Below are positions 1 through 11,804 of a DNA stretch of 64,000 bases, piece by piece. The stretch covers positions 992,001 through 1,056,000 of the forward strand of contig NW_024881536.1 of NCBI RefSeq assembly GCF_019059575.1. Reading direction: 5' to 3'. The notes beneath the pieces were generated by a model. The model had not been told where the DNA came from and did not search any database. It saw only the letters and a list, made by a program, of their open reading frames with translations. This DNA is from Amphibalanus amphitrite. Taxonomy: Eukaryota; Arthropoda; Thecostraca; Balanomorpha; Balanidae. The translations under genes were made by a program, and so were the position numbers. The first letter of the stretch is position 1, and every line of letters starts with the position of its first letter.

Positions 1-243
1 TACTGCCGAGCGTGACCAGCGTGTGGCGCTCTGGCGCCAGGGCTGCAGGCCCCGGCCCCGCACAGCGCACGGCGCACCGACCCACCCCGCGTCTGCACGT
101 GGACAGTTGGGTGTGTTGTATGGGTGCTTCGATTGCTGAGAAATGAATAAACTAATCAATGCAGTAGAATAGAACCATATCAGCTTTGCAGTATTCGGAC
201 GAATAAAGCTCATAAACGTCATAAACGGGTGCCACTCTCTTCG

Positions 244-410
244 TCTAGTATCATTTGGTCTAGTGCCTTTTGAGCTAGTGCAATTGGTCTAGTGCTTCAG
301 CTGGTCTAGCGCCAGTTTAGCTAGTTTCGTTTGAGCTAGTGCCAAAGTGCCATTCATTTGAGCTAGTGCCTTTGGTCTAGTGCCGTAATTTCGTCTAGCT
401 TTCAGCAGAC
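244..410 (+). repeat. Left CTAGTGCC tandem array
   Basis: About ten degenerate 13-20 bp units share the core TNGTCTAGTGCC or TGAGCTAGTGCC. The core contains the palindrome CTAG. The reverse complement of this array is found at 1128-1255. Confidence 0.8.
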
Positions 411-649
411 TCATTTCCATGATGGAGGTGTATTATCATGCTTGGCACAATAATTAGACTCACGAGGAAAAGATTTTGCGGTTATTTTATTTTTTTACAG
501 AACTTCACGAGGCAGCTTTCATTCCTTTTCTGTTTCGACTGAAGCGAGGTAAATTTGTTGTGTGATAGACGCAAATTACGGGTTATCGGCTGTAGCTATG
601 GAAATTTTTAAGTCATCAAGGGGTGGGGACAAATTAAGCTTCGAAGGTT

Positions 650-889
650 TTGTCTACCGAAAGAATACTTCAAATATCATTACGATATCATACCGAAAGA
701 CAAGTTGTTACTAGGCAAGTTAACGATCTTTTCAGGTTTAAGGCGGGTCATGACGTTCAAAAATCCAAGAAAACTGTTAAAAATATGAATAAACGCCTGA
801 CAACACTTATAACCAGACTAGCGGAAGGCACCATAGAGCGGGCGGAATTCCTTCGTGGCGTGGGATATGCTATCACACTGAACGTTTAA
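650..889 (+). pseudogene. Exon-like 79-codon open frame inside the 227-1265 element
   Basis: The frame runs from an in-frame stop just before position 638 to a stop after ...ITLNV. It has no ATG at its start (the first usable codon is TTG), so it would have to be a downstream exon or a decayed gene. The translation is basic and helical, with a KSKKTVKNMNKRL segment followed by TTLITRLAEGTIERAEFL, a composition that looks protein-like rather than random. It lies between the two inverted repeat arrays, so it may be the last remnant of a transposase or accessory protein. I do not recognise the family. Confidence 0.3.
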
Positions 890-1127
890 ATCCGAAACAT
901 CAAGATTTGGGCGGGCTGCCTTTAAGGTTTGAAGAAACTATATATGTTTGTTCCGGCAAAAGGGCATCTGAACTAAGTACACCAACATCCGAACATGTGA
1001 AATCTGAAATGTGTTATACATAATCGAACGAACGAAATATATACAACGAGACCGAACTTTTTCATGGTAAACATGGCTGAGCATCTCAGGGAACTATATA
1101 TTTCAAATAAATTTCGGGAACTAGCAC

Positions 1128-1255
1128 AAATGAACTAGACCAAATATGACACTAGCTCAAATGAAGCTAGCTCAAGTGGCACTAGACCAAATAAAGCACT
1201 AGACCAAATGAATTAGCCCAAACGATACTAGACCAACTGACACTAGTCCAAGTGG
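1128..1255 (-). repeat. Right CTAGTGCC tandem array, inverted
   Basis: Units of GGCACTAGACCAAA and CACTAGCTCAAA type repeat here. They are the reverse complement of the array at 244-410 and form the right arm of the element. Confidence 0.8.
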
Positions 1256-1265
1256 AGGGGACTCC

Positions 1266-1590
1266 ATCCCATTTTATCTACAACCTGCAATGACAAACGC
1301 CAAAGTGATAGAGAACATCCTCAAACTATCATAATATCATTATCATTCAACACAAGCACACGATTTTCCGTCATGGAGCAAAGATTGCAAGCGAAAGACT
1401 GCAGCAGCATTGTTTTGCTTCCGTTCCTCCAACCCTCCCCTTCCTGACAGGGGAGGGGGCTCGGCTGAAGTCCGACGCCACTCCCCGTAAAGGCTGATGA
1501 CTGCACCCTCTGATATCCGAGCGAAGTGCCTCCACTCCCGTGTTCCGCCCTCGTCTCTGCAGGCTCCAGGGACCACCGCTGCTCCATCTC
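1266..1590. other. Non-coding flank
   Basis: Mixed-composition sequence leading into a GC-rich block. Open frames on the two strands overlap and none looks protein-like. No repeat or RNA gene was seen. Confidence 0.4.
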
Positions 1591-2560
1591 GGACGGTTTT
1601 TACCGATCGGCCGCGGCAGCTGCGCGCCGGGGCCCTATATTTCTACCCGAGCCGCGGCACGCCACACACAGTCGCAGCAATAATGGCGCGCGCGTCCCCC
1701 ATGTTTGCCGAGAGAGCTCCTTCATTTGACATGCTCTGGCCGGCGATAAGGCGGCAGAATTGCCGCGCGCTGTTAGCGACACGTGGCCAGCTGTTGCGGC
1801 ACGTGCGCGGCGCGCCAAAACTGCCGCCGGCGGGCATTATGCCGCAGCTCGGGACTGAGTCACCGGGCCGTCTCGGCACTAAGTGCGCGGTGGTCGCCGG
1901 GGAGCCGCCATCGAAACTGACGCTCCGAGGCACCCTCTCAGCCCGGCGAGGGAGAACTGCGCGCACGCAGGGAGTCCGGAAGACGACCGCAGCTCCACTG
2001 TCCGACCACCGAACTCGGGCTTTGTCCGATCGCTGCCGATCGGACCCGGGCCGGACGCGGGGCTCATTAACTCCAGGGAGACCGCCCAGATCCGTCCGGC
2101 GCCGCCAGAAACTGCAGACGGGGCCGCGACGAACCGGACGCCTCCGTATCGAGGGAGACGCACGGCCGCGCCGCGCGACGACGTCCAGATCCCGAAACGA
2201 TGCCAATTCGCCGCCGATTCCGGCAGAGACGCGCCTGCGGCAAATACGACAGCGAGCGGCCCTCCGATCGCGTTTCTAAGTTTTTCGTCCGTCTCGACAA
2301 GGCCAAAGCACAGATCGGCGTCTTCTAATGGCCGGCGGAGCGGCCGTCGCGCCGTTTTAGTGCCTCGTCGATCGGCGCCAGGCCACATCTCGGAGCGCGC
2401 GCCGCTCGGGGACGGCTCCGACGGGCAGCCCCAGGATGCTGGGCTCCGACGGCTCCGACGGCAGCCCTGCGGGTGCTGGGCGTGCTCAGTGCTGAGCCCC
2501 CGGAGACGCCGCACTCAGCGTCACACGCGGGGCTCTTACCCGGTGCAAATACCATACTGC
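1590..2560. promoter_or_regulatory. GC-rich, CpG-dense stretch
   Basis: CpG is frequent over about 1 kb, and long overlapping open frames occur on both strands, as expected of GC-rich DNA rather than genes. The translations are arginine-, alanine- and proline-rich with no domain signature. It could be a CpG-island promoter or the 5' exon of a gene, but no attached coding sequence was recognised. Confidence 0.3.
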
Positions 2561-3415
2561 AGCGAGGTCCTCAGGGAGCGGTGTTTTGAAGCTCGCGAGT
2601 GGATCAGACGGGTTCAAAGTTGGAGGGATAGTGATTCCAGGAACTTCAGTCAACGGCTTTCAAATCTGATTGCCATTTGATTTTATAGCTTCGATTTTTT
2701 TCACTATATATTTTGTTCGCGTTTTCCCAGGCATTGCGGGGACCGGGGAGCTTGAAAACCCAATTTCGTTTTTCATAGTTCCCCGAATACCTACCTATCC
2801 GATACCGTAACAAATTCCATAAATAGATGCATGTAACGTAGAATGTCAAATGTCATGCAATAGCTGCAGATGAATATGTACAATCTGCATACCACATTAA
2901 TCAAATGCGAAGATATTGCAGTCCCTGAGCATCAAAGCATGGTATGTATATGCTAACCAAACATTTATAACGACCAAGAGCCATTTCTGTCCTATCATCA
3001 CATTCATCTGTCTCAGATTTTGAAGTCGGCCTAAGTTTCGCTGGGACTGGATGTTGTCAAATTCTGGCGCAGTCTCCATGTCCAAATCAACATCGCATTG
3101 GCCCATTTGTCATCTCTCTATCTGCGGCCGGCACATGCTCACAGACGCCGGAGGCCGGTAGGAGGGCTCCCAGTGCAGACAGTTTGGCATTCGGGCCGTC
3201 GGGGGTGACTGATGGTGGCTCTAGCATGTCCCCAGTGCACTGCTGTCTGAGGCATAGCTGCGACCATCCAAACAGAATGTGGCCATCGACACTGCAAACT
3301 GCACAGCAATGCCATGAATTGCTCGCCGGACCACCACACATAGATGAACTGTCACCGTGTCAAAGAATTTCGATTGGGCCGATCCGATCGGCAAACTGAC
3401 GATGCCATGATGATA
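2561..3415. other. Non-coding sequence without recognised features
   Basis: AT-richer DNA with only short, non-protein-like open frames. It ends at the TTAA target site of the first TTAA element. Confidence 0.4.
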
Positions 3416-4428
3416 TTAACCCGCGCACCGACGGGGGGGGCGGATATCCGCCCCCCCCCTGAGGTTTTTCGCGGATAGCGGGAAAACCGCTGCGCGTAGC
3501 GCCGCGAAATTTGGTATGACTATTCTCTCATCAATTTTACACAGGGTGTGCAAGTTTGAACCTCCTAACTTTTAAGGTCAGGTCACCAGGTCACTTTGAA
3601 TGACCCAACCTCAAGTCACTTTTTTGCAACTTTGTCACCGTGCCAGAGCTACAGTAGATGTCGGAGGCCTTTGAAATTCGCAGGATGTTATTAGGTCATT
3701 AGTAGCTACAATTTGTATATCTCGGAATTTTGATATCGGTGACCTAAGGTCAGGTCAATTTCGCGACCTCCCCATTATAAGTCAATGGGGGAAAAATCAA
3801 CTCCCTGTTTTTACAACTAAAACGGGTCGGAATGGCCCCATATACCATACATGACTTCACATACGATCAACCTTCACTACCTTGAGGTCTGTTTTGCTGT
3901 TGGGCAGCTGTAAGGTCATGTGACGTCATCAAAGGTCACCAAAGGTTTTTTGCCAATAACTCCTTACAGGAACAAGATACAGCCGCGCGGATGGTCTCAT
4001 TGTGCTCAGCTCGTCAAGACGCATCGAATGATATACATGATGACCTCGAGGTCACGTGACCTGAGGTCAACCTTTGACCTTGACCTTTCGAGGTCAACAT
4101 ATATATCATTCGATGCGGATTGACGAGAGGATCACGATGATGCCCTTAGTTTGTTCCTATCTTGACTACTTCGAAAGTTATTCGAGAAAAATCCTCTCCA
4201 TATCTAGCGCCGCCATTTTGACTTTTTCGACCCCTGTGACGTCATCTTTGACCTGACCTGAAAATGACCTTAGTAAAAATTGTAGACCTTGTCCGTGCGT
4301 ATCCGATGCCGTTTACCGCTTGTCGCTATCTTGCTTCGTTCTCGAGATCTCAGGGGGGGGGGGCGGTCATCCGCCCCCCCCCCCGTCGGTACTAAGTTGG
4401 CGCAGACCCCCGTCGGTGCGCGGGTTAA
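3416..4428 (+). mobile_element. TTAA element A, piggyBac-like non-autonomous
   Basis: Flanked by TTAA at 3416-3419 and 4425-4428, with terminal repeat CCCGCGCACCGACGGGGG. At the left a run of G (3433-3440), a self-complementary loop CGGATATCCG and a run of C form a hairpin; a matching hairpin lies near the right end. The right end carries a second CGTCGGT (4384) 27 bp inside the terminal one (4411). The interior has dense AGGTCA/TGACCT half-sites, GACGTCAT at two places, and an inverted repeat around GGTCACGTGACC near 4053 whose arms end in TCGAATGATATA. No transposase is encoded. It is a near-copy of element B, about 95% identical by eye. Confidence 0.9.
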
Positions 4429-6040
4429 TGTCGATGATGATTAACCATTATCGTTATTGTCAATGCCAAGACAAATGCCTATTATTTCCATTTTTATGGG
4501 AAAAATAAATGCAAACAAAAAGTCAGCAAACATGAGAAAACGTCAAACCAGAATCCCACTCTGTTTTTAATTCGATAAAGACATCGCACTAGTTCGACTC
4601 ATTTCAGGTCAAAACGATGCAGTTCTTCAACACGATGAGAATGAAAATGGTTGCAATGTTTGTTTCTCGGCGGAGCTGCTGGGTCGCTCCATGTCGCTTC
4701 CTACAGCTCCGGGGGTCTCAGCCCGCGCCTCGCACCCTGGCCCAGGTCTCCGGGCGAGACCGGTCTCATCTGCGGCCTGCGCAGGCTGGCGGGCGTTGCG
4801 TCTGACGCATCTGCTATCAACTGGCCAAACCAGCTGAGGGGAAAGTCGCTCCGCATGAAATATTATCTTACTTAAAAAAGTGTGCACTCAATGTGTTATG
4901 TGACACAACAATGCTTGACTGGAAATACATCAGGGTAACATATCACACACGGAAAAGCAGAAGTGTAAACGTAGCAGGCATGTTCGAAGAACGCGAGTAA
5001 ATTCAATCAAAGCTGAATCATATCCGGTACTTAGCACGCGAGCCTGACACAAAACTGGCTTTGAGTTTGTTGTTTATGAAGCATTCTCCATTGATTAGTC
5101 ACTGCAGTGCGGATCCTGTCATATAATCCCCACAACAATAAAGTAACAATGGTGGGCTGCACATTTCACAGTCCTGCAGGCTGAATCGATTACACAGTTA
5201 CACCCTTCCGCATTACTTACCCCACTGAAAATGTACAATACTCGCCACATATGAGCGTGCAAAACACCCATCCCTTCCGTATGTTTGATGGTAATGGATA
5301 CTGCGCCGCTTCTGTCGCGCGCTAATGGATTTTGTTCCACCACCGGTACCCACTAGCAGGAATGGATACATGGGCGACGTCCTGTTGCCAAAGTTATCCA
5401 ATCAAAGTCGAATCCGCCGAACCCGGTAACTGGCGCAAAGTTTGGACAATGGCAAACAAGAAACTGATGAGAAGCTGTGAACGGAGCCTAACTTCTTCGC
5501 CGAGTCTGAGGGAAATATTGTCACATACTTCCTGTCGGAGTTGCAGCGAGGGATACTCTTGGGGTCCTGTGCTAAAAGAAACAAAGCAAATGAAATACAA
5601 TTTATAAACAGGTGATGCCAGCTATATGCCGTTGCCTTGCAAAATATACATGTCAGAATGTAAAATTGTGAAACAAGATTCAACCATTAGTTGTTAGCAA
5701 CTAATGAATTACTTTTCACATTATCTCGCGTAAATTATCCATTGTTAGCTCAATATTTTTTTTTTAAGTATAAATGCCATGAATAATATATAAGGTCGGC
5801 GATGCATATTATTCACAACTCATTTACTCTCCGTCACGTTGCCACAATATTGAAGACCGCTGACCATACGTCACCGCTTTCACGCCATTCTGCGCTCGCG
5901 GCTCGCCATTCGCGCTGCTGCTGCGGTCTGTTCTATCGGCTCTCCGGCCGGGTCACCCTCCACGCCACCGGAGCGGGCTCTTCATCGAGGCTCGCTCCCC
6001 CGCCCGGGCCTTTGTGGCACCCGCTTCCGCTGCCACAGCG
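4429..6040. other. Mostly non-coding; one possible minus-strand exon
   Basis: No repeat or recognisable gene apart from the low-confidence minus-strand exon candidate at 5394-5571. The open frames are short and overlap on both strands. Confidence 0.35.
5394..5571 (-). CDS. Possible internal exon, unidentified
   Basis: On the minus strand a pyrimidine-rich tract ending in TTCTTTTAG immediately precedes an open stretch of about 60 codons, a good 3' splice-site shape. Two frames remain open. One gives a leucine-rich helical peptide containing LRLGEEVRLRSQLLISFLF; the other contains DPKSIPRCNSDRKYVTIF. Neither was assigned to a family and no partner exon was found, so this is only a candidate. 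Confidence 0.18.
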
Positions 6041-6057
6041 TGTCACCATAATGGTGC

Positions 6058-6153
6058 ACGCAGTCACGTGGCGCCACGAGTCACTGGCCACCACCGGCTG
6101 GGCGGCACGTGCACCTCATGGCGGCACGTGCATCTCATGGTGACTCGTGGCGG
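6058..6153. repeat. Inverted repeat with clustered CACGTG boxes
   Basis: The left segment CGCCACGAGTCAC recurs reverse-complemented as GTGACTCGTGGCG about 70 bp later. Between and around them are three CACGTG motifs, two inside a short tandem GGCACGTGCAYCTCATGG duplication. CACGTG is the E-box bound by bHLH factors, but function here is not shown. Confidence 0.6.
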
Positions 6154-6217
6154 TGGGGCAACTCGGACACCATGGGACCAATGGATGGTTTCGGACAAAT
6201 GGGTGTCGCGAAATTCC

Positions 6218-6433
6218 ATAAGGCGCGGTGCGAGGACACACACAATACTACTAGCAGTTTCCAAGGGGCTATTTTGGCCATGCAAAACTCAATCTTTTTA
6301 GGAAAAATATTCCACAGCTCTGTATATAAGGCGCGGTGTGAGGACACACACAATACGACTAGCAGTTTCCAAGGGGCTATTTTGGCCATGCAAAAGTCAA
6401 TCTTTTTAGGAAAAATGTTCCACAGCTCTGTAT
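6218..6433 (+). repeat. 108-bp tandem duplication, two copies
   Basis: A 108-bp unit beginning ATAAGGCGCGGTG and ending CACAGCTCTGTAT is present twice head-to-tail with only a few differences, suggesting a fairly recent duplication. No coding function was recognised. Confidence 0.9.
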
Positions 6434-6920
6434 GCTCTTGTTTGTCGAATTATGCTTCCTTGTTTGACGCCTACCATCATACCTGATTTTGATTTACATT
6501 CGTCGATGTAAATGCAAGACGGCTGCAGAACAGTCGATGTCAAACGTAACTTGCGACATCACCTTGTAATAAGCGGCAAAAACACCACAGCATAATCGGT
6601 AACGCAGGATTTTAGCACCTTCGAGCCACCGCCCGTCTGCGCTGGCCGTCAGGTGGAAACGCACGGCCCAAGGCCGTCCCGGCCCAGCCATGCGTCGCCG
6701 TTGTTTGTTGCGTTGTTGACAGCCCGCATTCCGTCGAGGCACGCGGCTCACGAGCGTCCAGTGCGTATCTAATTGAAAGTGAGGGACGCTGTTTAATTAG
6801 CGCGGCTAATTTCGGTCGGGCCGTAAACACCACTCAATTCCGGGTGGGGTTAATTAATCATCGTCTAATGAAATGCGCACCGGGCGTGGACGGACGTCGC
6901 TCCGTCTGTCTGACGCGCGG

Positions 6921-6990
6921 AGATGCCGGCTGCAAAGACGCCCGTCTGTCTGGTGTGGGAAGATGCCGGCTGCAAAGACGCCCGTCTGTC
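6921..6990 (+). repeat. 40-bp tandem duplication
   Basis: AGATGCCGGCTGCAAAGACG with its following bases is repeated at a 40-bp period. A diverged third piece, GATGCCGGCTGCAG, lies near 7064. Confidence 0.8.
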
Positions 6991-7289
6991 CATGGTGTGG
7001 TGATGCTTGGGTGATGCTGTCTGCAGTGCTGCTACCAGCTACTCTGTCTGTCTGTAATGTGATGATGCCGGCTGCAGTGACTCCGGCACACATCTCCCGA
7101 ACTGCTCAGGAGTCAGCACTGTTCCGCGGGGTGCCAGCCGGAGTGGCTGCTTCTCACTCAGGTAAGCCTTACGAAGGACTGGCCGCCAGACATCGAGCCC
7201 TTCTTCGGTGTATCTGATCTGAAGGCATAAGAAATAGACGCTTTGTGCAGATTGTGCTACAATGAAATAACTTCATTGATAATGCTGCT

Positions 7290-8296
7290 TTAACCCGCGC
7301 ACCGACGGGGGGGGGCGGATATCCGCCCCCCCTGAGGTTTTTCGCGAATAGCGGGAAAACCGCGGCGTGTAGCGCCGCGAAATTCGGTACGACTATACCC
7401 TCATCAATTTTACACATGGTGTGCAAGTTTGAACCTCCTACCTTTCAAGGTCCGGTCACCAGGTCACTTTGAATGACCCAACCTCAAGTCACTTTTTTGC
7501 AACTTTATCACCGTGCCAGAGCTACAGTAGATGTTGGAGGCCTTTGAAAGTCGCAGGATGTTATAAGGTCATTAGTAGCTACAATTTGTATATCTCGGAA
7601 TTTTGATATCGGTGACCTAAGGTCAGGTCAATTTCGCGACCTCCCCATTATAAGTCAATGGGGGAAAATCAACTCCCTGTTTTTACCACTAAAACGGGTC
7701 GGAATGGCCCCATATACCATCATGACTTCATATACGATCAACCTTCACTAACTCGAGGTCTGTTTTGCTGTTGGGCAGCTGTGAGGTCATGTGACGTCAT
7801 CAAAGGTCACCAAAGGTATTTGGCCAATAACTCCGTACAGGAACAAGATACAGACGCGCGGATGGTCTCATTGTGTTCAGCTCGTCAAGACGCATCGAAT
7901 GATATACATGATGACCTCGAGGTCACGTGACCTGAGGTCAACCTTTGACCTTGACCTTTCGAGGTCGACATATATATCATTCGATGCGGATTGACGAGAG
8001 GATCACGATGATGCCCTTAGTTTGTTCCTATCTTGACTACTTCGAAAGTTATTCGAGAAAAACTCTCTCTATATCTAGCGCCGCCATTTTGACTTTTTCG
8101 ACCCCTGTGACGTCATCTTTGACCTGACCTGAAAATGACCTTTGTAAAAATTGTAGATCTTGACCGTGCGTATCCGATGCCGTTTACCGCTTGTCGCTAT
8201 CTTGCTTCGTTCTCGAGAGCTCAGGGGGGGGGGCGGTCATCCGCCCCCCCCCGTCGGTGCGAAGTTGGCGCAGACCCCCGTCGGTGCGCGGGTTAA
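7290..8296 (+). mobile_element. TTAA element B, piggyBac-like non-autonomous
   Basis: A near-copy of element A in the same orientation, flanked by TTAA at 7290-7293 and 8293-8296. The right end again has the inner repeat CGTCGGTGCG at 8252, 27 bp inside the terminal copy at 8279, and this inner copy matches the terminal one over 10 bp. Both poly-G/poly-C hairpins, the half-site clusters, the GACGTCAT sites and the central inverted repeat are preserved. Confidence 0.9.
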
Positions 8297-8399
8297 GACC
8301 ACCTTTCTACCAGGTGCAGCCCAGAAGCAAGACGATGCCCCGAACGTTACGAAACACCAGTGGATTGGTTGTGTGGGTCGTGGATGTTTTCAGAGCACA

Positions 8400-9100
8400 C
8401 TCCCTGAACCTCTGATTTTCTGTCGGCCGATGATGGAGCGCCTTGGCCCGGGGCGCTCTGGGCAGACCCTGGGCGCCGCGTCCCCCGTCCCATTTCGTTT
8501 CGATTCCGCCGGGGCAGTCGCTCTCGCCGTAGTAACAGCATTTCCCGGCGGCCGGCCGGCGGTGAATACGGTCCGGCCGGCGACTGATGAGGCCGTCAGC
8601 CGGGGAGCACTTCTCACCCCTGTGCGCGCCCGGCGCACCGCTGATTCCCCTCGGCCCTCCCCAGTGGCGAATAAAATCGTTTTTCCTTCCACTATCGCTG
8701 CCGATTGGGGGAGCGCAATTTGGGGACGCTCCCGGCCTGCGAGGGAGTCTTTGCGCGCTGATAATACACGCGACGGACCCCTGCGGTTAGCGGCTAAATG
8801 CTGTGAAAGCGCGGTATAATCCGTGATAATCAGCCCGGCGCAGACGGTTGGGGAGACCCGCGGCGATAAATTCCCCGCCGCGCTGTCCACCGCACCGCGC
8901 CGTTCCGTGGTCCGTCGGTCCGGTGGTCCGTCGGTCCACCGCTCCGAGGTCCGAGGTCCGTTGGTCCCTGGTCCGAGTTCCGAGGTCTGTCGGTCTCCAC
9001 TGAAGTTCACCAGACGCGCCAAATCGGGGAGGGGTCCGGCGGACAGCTGGAGCCGGAGATTGCGCCGGCGGCTGTGACACATCGCTCTGTCTGATTGGGT
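8400..9100. promoter_or_regulatory. GC-rich CpG-dense stretch with GGTCCG repeats
   Basis: CpG-dense sequence contains, at about 8905-8995, a degenerate short repeat of GGTCCGTCGGTCCG type. Overlapping open frames on both strands look compositional. It may be a CpG-island promoter; no gene was attached. Confidence 0.3.
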
Positions 9101-11804
9101 CGTGCCAACTTTGATCGGTCGCCCCATCGGCCTTCCATTCCCGAGGGCCGCCCGTGACATAGTGGCCGGCCGTGCCCTTATCAAACAGCAATGTGCTCAT
9201 TTCGTCTCCAATCATCGTCGACGAAAAATTGAAGCGGCTGTCATCGCTCTTTTCTCGCCCCCGGTCTGTGATTGGGTCTCCGTGGTTGTTTTTCGGTCTC
9301 ATTTGAGCAATGCGGCTCGTCACAAGTCGCCGACCGCTTGATTGGAACGTGACGAGGCGCTTCGTTTCGCGTGCGACCAAAGTGCGGCGACGAGTCAGCG
9401 GCGGCGGCCGTGGCGCGGCGGGTACTCATGGAGTCAATCATGACGCAGCAGCGCGCCATTGTGTCACCACTGCGGAGGCACATTGTCAGTGGCTTATTGG
9501 CGCTGCTCCCACCATGACTTGGCAATAAAGTCGCCAAGAAAAAGTCGCCAGACGAAGAAATGCGCCGGCCCGTGGCGGTAGCTAGTGATGAAGCGAGTTA
9601 CTCGCTTCCCAGAAAACGTCATCCAATTATCTGCGTGAAATTATCATTATCAAGGGAGTCTGGACGATATTTTACGCACTGCGGTTCCAGAAATATTTAT
9701 AGTGAAGCTTTGTGGCCTGGAGAGCCATGTTTATTGAGGAGGCTGCGTTTGCGCGAGCAGTGTCTGGTTACCTACCACCCAGGATTGTTTAAAGTTCAAA
9801 CTGTGCCGTGACAGCGGACTGGTTGTATGTATAAATTGGCCCCGCTCCCTGGCCGCCGAGTGTGCGTGGTGTCTGACTCATCGCCGCTGCGTCGGCATAT
9901 GCTCTGTACAAGAACGTCTTGGTATACCACCGGACTCTGACCACAGGTCAACGAATAACCAGTCTGTCATTAGCCCTACAAATTTCATTTCATCCCACAC
10001 GATCGCCCAATCTTCTACACCTTCACAACCGCTCTTGCGCCGTACAAAATCAAAAGGAGACACTTCATTCTTCCTCTTCCAGAAACATTCACTTCCCTTT
10101 ATATTGTGCCGATTACTCATATGTACTGGATGAAGTTGATACTTTAGCGTGCATGAAATGCACGCTCGCTTGTTATCATTTGTAATGCTCGAGAAAACAC
10201 GGCAGTCACGGCTTATATCAGACAGATGAATTACTGGCGACTGCGTTCTGTCAAACTGGCCACATGCTGCAACCCGATCAGTGAAAATATACTATACTAC
10301 AAGTCATGAGGCCGTCATGAGGTATGAGGCAAGGGTTGAAGGGCGGTCTCGGCTGGTGACGGGACGGTCGCTGTCTCACCCCCTCTCCCACTGCCGCGCC
10401 GCCTACTCCACCCGCGTCTACTCCGCGCCTCCAGAGCTGCTGACGACTCCCAGAACCCACCCATCAGGTGTGGTCCGGCAACTGAGGAGTGACAACTCCA
10501 ACCCCATCTGGAGGCGGGTGCAATGATCTGGTGATCGTGAAGAGCACTCCGCTGCGGAAGGTCGTCTTCCAGCTCACAACACGAGGAGACTGTTCTGGCG
10601 TGTGTCTGGAGAGCGCATGCTGTCAAGAGTCTGTGGCCTGTCGCACCCTGCTCAGTCGCTTATCGTGTGACGTGACGTGACACCGGCCGTCACGCTGACC
10701 GTCTGGTGCGGGGGGCGTGGCGACGCGCGGGGTGGGTGAACTCGGTGACGGTTGGGGACCGGCAGGATAGAAACAACGGGCACTGAGGGTGCGAGGGCCG
10801 CTGCGTATGAATGGCTACCGACCACGAACCACCCGCGGAAAGGCCCCGGCCGTGGATAAGTGGACTTCTGCTGCGCCGCCCGCTCAGGTGGTATGAACTC
10901 TGAAGGGACCCGGGGTCAGCCGGCTGCCATGAGACTGGGGCGACGCAGCGCGCGCAGGAATTCACCGCCGAGTTCACAGTGGCACGGTTCCGGGACCCGA
11001 CTGCACGCCACGGATTTTAATTCAGTCTCAGTTTGAAATTCAGCGTCTGCCCGACACGCTGGCGTGCCGAGGTTTGACGGCCGCTGAATAATGAACAAAC
11101 TTCGTCCCATTCCAAGCTCACTAACGTGACTGCCAGAAGGTGTCTTGTCAGAAGGTTGCTATACTCTTGGGCATTGTTTTCAGTAAAGCTGGAAATTTAT
11201 TTGGCATCTGATGGCCGTCTTTTACGGATTCGCTACAATTTGCTCGCTCGTGATGACATTCAAAGTTCTGACGAATGATGGTAATGCATTCTATTCCGGA
11301 TACTCCCTCGAGATATCAACATATGTGCTGTATGTTTCCCGCACTGAACATAGTGAACATGTTTCGGCAGTCGAACACTCTCAATAGATATTGATCAGTC
11401 GGTAACCTGCAGGGGTATTTATTCATGGCTTCATGTTTCGTCATGAGGGTATAACTCGAAGGGTAGCAAGAGTCGGCAATACATTGCAATGCCAAATGGA
11501 AATGTGTGTAAACTGAGCATGGGCACGCAGAGACAACCATTGGAGGACGTCCATAAGTCTCATGACTACCAAACTTTCCTTACTGTCGACCAAACCTAGA
11601 TTATTTTTTTTTTTGTCAGACCTTTCGAATGTTTTAGTTCTGAGTCATCTTACTCCCTAGGCTCTTCATGACATACGCAATGCACATCTTGACATCGTGT
11701 TCTGTCACTGCTTAACCGTTAGCTTTCGGCAATGTTTTACGTCACGCCAGGAACGAGGTTGCCCTATGGGATACTCAACACGAGTGTAACTATGTATCAA
11801 CAGT
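9101..11804. other. Non-coding sequence without recognised features
   Basis: No repeat family, RNA gene or protein-like frame longer than about 100 codons was seen. The composition falls from GC-rich at the left to AT-rich at the right. Confidence 0.4.

Larger units (their letters stand above)
227..1265. mobile_element. Inverted-repeat element with repeat-array ends
   Basis: Both ends consist of a degenerate short tandem array built on GGTCTAGTGCC or GAGCTAGTGCC. The right array is the reverse complement of the left, and the outermost bases can be aligned as imperfect inverted termini (GGGTGCCACTC on the left, GGAGTCCCCTCC on the right strand reversed). About 700 bp of unrelated sequence lies between and includes an exon-like open frame at 650-889. 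This layout, long termini made of reiterated short motifs, is common in non-autonomous DNA transposons. I see no convincing target-site duplication, so the exact ends and the superfamily are uncertain. Confidence 0.6.

Noticed and set aside
1497..2680. Long open frames (over 180 codons) on both strands
   Set aside because: They overlap on opposite strands in CpG-dense DNA and are arginine/alanine/proline-rich without domains, which is the expected effect of GC content.
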